Shown here in pieces: positions 60,706 to 64,000 of a stretch of 64,000 bases of DNA. Each line of letters begins with the position of its first letter. The stretch's first letter is position 1. The notes under the pieces were generated by a model. The model saw only the letters and a list, made by a program, of their open reading frames with translations, searched no databases and was not told the origin of the DNA. Location: contig VXCM01001008.1 of the NCBI GenBank assembly GCA_014773175.1, positions 62,001-126,000 on the forward strand, given 5' to 3'. Origin of the DNA: Lucifuga dentata. Its lineage: Eukaryota > Chordata > Actinopteri > Ophidiiformes > Bythitidae. A program made the position numbers and the translations under genes.

Positions 60706-61434
60706 AATTTAAAAGATCAATTTTGTTACTTCATGAATCGGTATCGGAATTGTTTAAATTTGAGTTGCAATTAATAGAAAAATTCAATTTTTCCCCACCC
60801 CTAAAAGCTTTAACAAGTTGTATTGACCTGTATCTGTCATATACTGCATGTCTGTTTAAAAAAAAATAAAAAATAAATAAAAAAAATTGAATTATACACT
60901 TTCCAGAATATTCCATAATATTGGCACAATTTTTCTAAGAGCACTTGATCTGTGTCTTTCTTAACATTAACATGAGCCCTCTCAGTGTAGGAGTTAGACA
61001 ACTAAGATGGCTTTTTTATTTTATTTTAGTTTTGACTTATGGCTTGTAAATGATTCACATTTAAAAGAACACAAAGGAATCAAACTTCTCTTATTGAAAC
61101 AGAAGAGCTGAAATGTGATGAAGATTTGATATCAAACTATGCTGACTAAAGCACTTCTCACAATTTTTCTCCAGTGTTATTTGTTTTAACATTTCAAAAG
61201 CAGTTACCTTAATAAGTATTGAGGTGTATAGTTATTAAATCAATTATTTGTGGAATGTTTAAAATATGTATGAGAATCATGGATGAAGAGGAGAGGGAGT
61301 GGTTCTGAATCCTGGTCCTTGTGGGTACATTTTCCATGTCTCCCTGCTTTTTCTACATTTTATTAGCTAAACTTGGTGTGTTTACCAATCAAGATCTGGA
61401 TGGCACCATCTCTTGATCAAGTTAATACAGCCTA

Positions 61435-61880
61435 TTAAAGGACCATAATGATGATTTTGCATGTTTGAGCCCAGTAAATACTACCTCGCATACACGTTAC
61501 AACCAATTTCCAAAACATAAAACCGTATTTTAGTTTTCCTGTTATTTTTTAAACCCCCTAATCTTTCAAAATCAAATGTTCAGGTGACACACTCACCTTA
61601 AAATTCATTGTTTTGCATGCATGTATGAATGTATGAATATTGCAGAAGGCGTCGTTTTGAATTTTTCAGTAAAAGCAGCCTTCTCCTGCTGGCGGAGACA
61701 TATTTTCTTCCATGTAGCTCCATGGTGGGTCAGTTAAATTAAGTACTTTGACAAAAAAATAATGACAGCATGTGGATGGCTGTGATGGATTACCAATCTC
61801 AAGCAATTTCAAGTCTCTACAATTTTATTTTAATAGTGTACTGGAATGAAATAAAACCAATGGCAGTCTGGAATTTGGGA
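61435..61880 (-). mobile_element. TTAA-type inverted-repeat element, copy 7, right end lost
   Basis: TTAA at 61435-61438 followed by AGGACCATAATGATGATTTT. The body is in the reverse orientation (CACCTTAAAATTCATTG). Similarity stops near 61880, after the CCAATGGCAGTCTGG segment, without the second inverted end. Confidence 0.75.
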
Positions 61881-64000
61881 AAAGCAACTTCTTTAAGTCA
61901 GACAAAAAATTAAGTGTAAAAAGATCTACTGGGAAAGTTATCTGTATTTATACTTGTTGCATGGTTGCCTACCCAACCGATTTCTGCGCAGCACTGTTGA
62001 AATCACCCAAGTCCACACCTCTGAGGTTTCCAGCTTTTTCTTGTGCTGAGCTTTCTGAGAATGTTGTTTTCAAGTGTGTAATAGAACCAAAGCACCACAA
62101 TCACAGAAATATGGCGTAGGCTCATAGTTTGGGAAAAACAGGCTCATCACTGTAATATTTATCATCTCAGCCGCTCAGCCATTTAGAATTTCTTAGCTAA
62201 CTCAGGATAATAAACACAGAGACAGAGAGAGAGAGAGAGAGAAATCTTCCATTTTTCTCCTGCTTTTGGTGTAATATGTAAAAGTGTCTCTACCATTATA
62301 TTTATATTTACTTCCTTCATTTTGCTTTTCTACCCTAAGAAGATCATGAAAGCATCTCTCTCTCTCTCTCTCTCTCTCTGTCTCAGTTATCTGTGTAAAG
62401 GTGAGTTTAGTAAGTGTGTTGACATTGCGCTTCAGCTATCTGAAATGGCATCGTCCTTGCCCTACTTTATATTACTGAATGCGCGTGTGTGCATGTGTAT
62501 ATGTGAATGTGTACATTTGTTTGTACATGTGTGCGTTTGTGTGTGTGTGTAATGAAGGACACTGCCATTTGAGAAAAACAATTACCACAGGTAAATAACA
62601 TAACCCTTCATGCTAAGATTTAGCCCAACAATGAATTTATATAGAGGATAAAATCTTCTTGTAAACACACACACACATACACACACACACACGTTTCGTT
62701 ATACTTGTCAGAACATTGCATTAACTCAAATTAGTTTCCTGAAGATTTACATTTACCTTAATCTTAACACTATTCTCTGTGAATGTCCTCACAAGTGTTG
62801 GTCCTCACAAGTTAAGATAAAATGTGTGGGTGGTACACACTCACACACACACACACACACACATTCCTCCTGGGACTGAGTGTAATTATGGGTTTGGCCT
62901 GGAAAGGTTTGATAACAAATAAAAGCGAGATTTCTGGGGAAAATAAGGAAGAGAAAATTAAAGAGTTTGAGTGAACAAATCCTAATTAAAATACCGCAGC
63001 GGTGACGGCGTGCAGGACTGAGAGAGAGAGGGAGGGAGAGGANGGGGGCACTGTGAGGAAGGAGGGTTATCATATTTTCACAGGATTTTCCTCATTTAAA
63101 ATCTTCATTAGGTGCTTCCTCACTTTGTATTTGTTCTCAGCTTCTTCATCACACCCTGGCAGCCTCTGGTCCATGGCTGTCTGGAGAGATATACTCTGCC
63201 TGTATGTGTGTGTGCGTGTGTGTGTGTGAGCACAAGTGTAAAAGAGAATGAGCAAAGCTTGCATGTCTAAGTATACGTGCATGCTAACTCCTTATTATCC
63301 TTTGACTTTATTAATTACAACATTTTGTCATTCATCCTGGTTCTATCAGTTGCTCCACAGAACACTCTATCTTCTTCTTCTCTGCCTGCTCTCTGCCATC
63401 TTTTGCTTTATTTTCATTACATTTCCCTCCACTCCTCCCTCTCCTCCTCACAAGAAGAGCAAACAATAGTTTTGCATCAAAGAACAAGAGACTTAACAGT
63501 GTGAACAAATAATTTGCTCTTCTCCGAGTCTGCCTCTTGCAGCTGTCACTCCAGGACTTGCCTGTTTGATTTGATCATCTTTGTTCCTCTGTAAATAGGC
63601 CTGTCTGGCTTTAATCATTACACACACACCCACACACACCCACCCACACACACAGACACATACACACACACACACAAAGGTACAGATTCTAATATGACTA
63701 ATCCTGGATTACAACTCAGTAATCAGATGTGTGTATGTGTGAGTTGTCTCATGTATGAGCAGGCGGCAGTGTGTGTCCTTCTGATGTGTGTTGCAGCGCT
63801 CTCACACTCTTCAAATCATGTAGTATGGCAGTGTTTGCACAGCTGAAACATGGCACTGCAACTAACAATGTTTTCCATTATTGATGAATCTATTGATTTA
63901 ATTTTAATGAATTATTTAATTTATACTGTACATCCCCTCCCNCCCCCCCCAATAAAAAAAGAGAAATGCCCATTGCAAAATTTTGGAATTAATTATTTTT
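61881..64000. other. gene-free, microsatellite-rich right end
   Basis: (GA)n at 62222-62242, (CT)n at 62355-62379, CA/TG arrays at about 62530-62550, 62665-62692 and 62840-62862, and 63620-63676. N at 63043 and 63942 lie in purine- or C-rich tracts. Open frames here are low-complexity. Confidence 0.6.

Overview
The window is vertebrate nuclear DNA, almost certainly from a ray-finned (teleost) fish. Genes are split by GT-AG introns. Dinucleotide (CA/TG) microsatellites are very dense, and the dispersed repeats are of fish type: Tc1/mariner, hAT and TTAA-flanked MITEs, a Penelope-like relic, a LINE tail and a tRNA-like SINE. The gene set eif3b, chst12 and gna12 matches the block on human 7p22 as I recall it. 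The species cannot be named from the sequence alone.

Left part (1-24.1 kb) is compact and gene-rich, all on the + strand. The 3' half of eif3b (nine coding exons, 1-2089) enters from the left edge. It is followed by chst12 (five coding exons, 8120-12795, 420 aa; probable 5' exon near 5600-5726) and a complete IRE1-type gene, best matched to ern2 (24 coding exons, 13633-24078, 976 aa). All exon phases of these three models close exactly. Only about 500 bp separate the chst12 poly(A) signal from the ern2 start codon. That gap holds a CCAAT box and a UPRE-like TGACGTGA motif.

Middle part (24.1-34.8 kb) is intergenic and repeat-rich. gna12 (34791-49339, - strand, six coding exons, 385 aa) follows, with all G-protein motifs intact. 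Its introns carry several transposons, including a hAT-type element with an 8-bp target duplication and a second element nested inside it.

Right part (49.3-64 kb) is the CpG-containing upstream region of gna12 and then about 14 kb in which I find no convincing gene, only repeats, palindromes and a degenerate tRNA-Ile-like sequence.

Functionally the genes are housekeeping or signalling genes and do not form one pathway: translation initiation (eIF3b), chondroitin 4-O-sulfation in the Golgi (chst12), ER stress sensing (ern2) and G12 signalling to Rho (gna12). The most notable non-gene signals are a family of about 560-590 bp TTAA-flanked inverted-repeat elements (seven copies and a fragment, all to the right of ern2), a dense palindrome cluster inside a hAT element, extra coding introns in gna12 and chst12 compared with the human genes as I remember them, and a systematic assembly artefact: several single N bases sit between two copies of the same 50-66 bp sequence.
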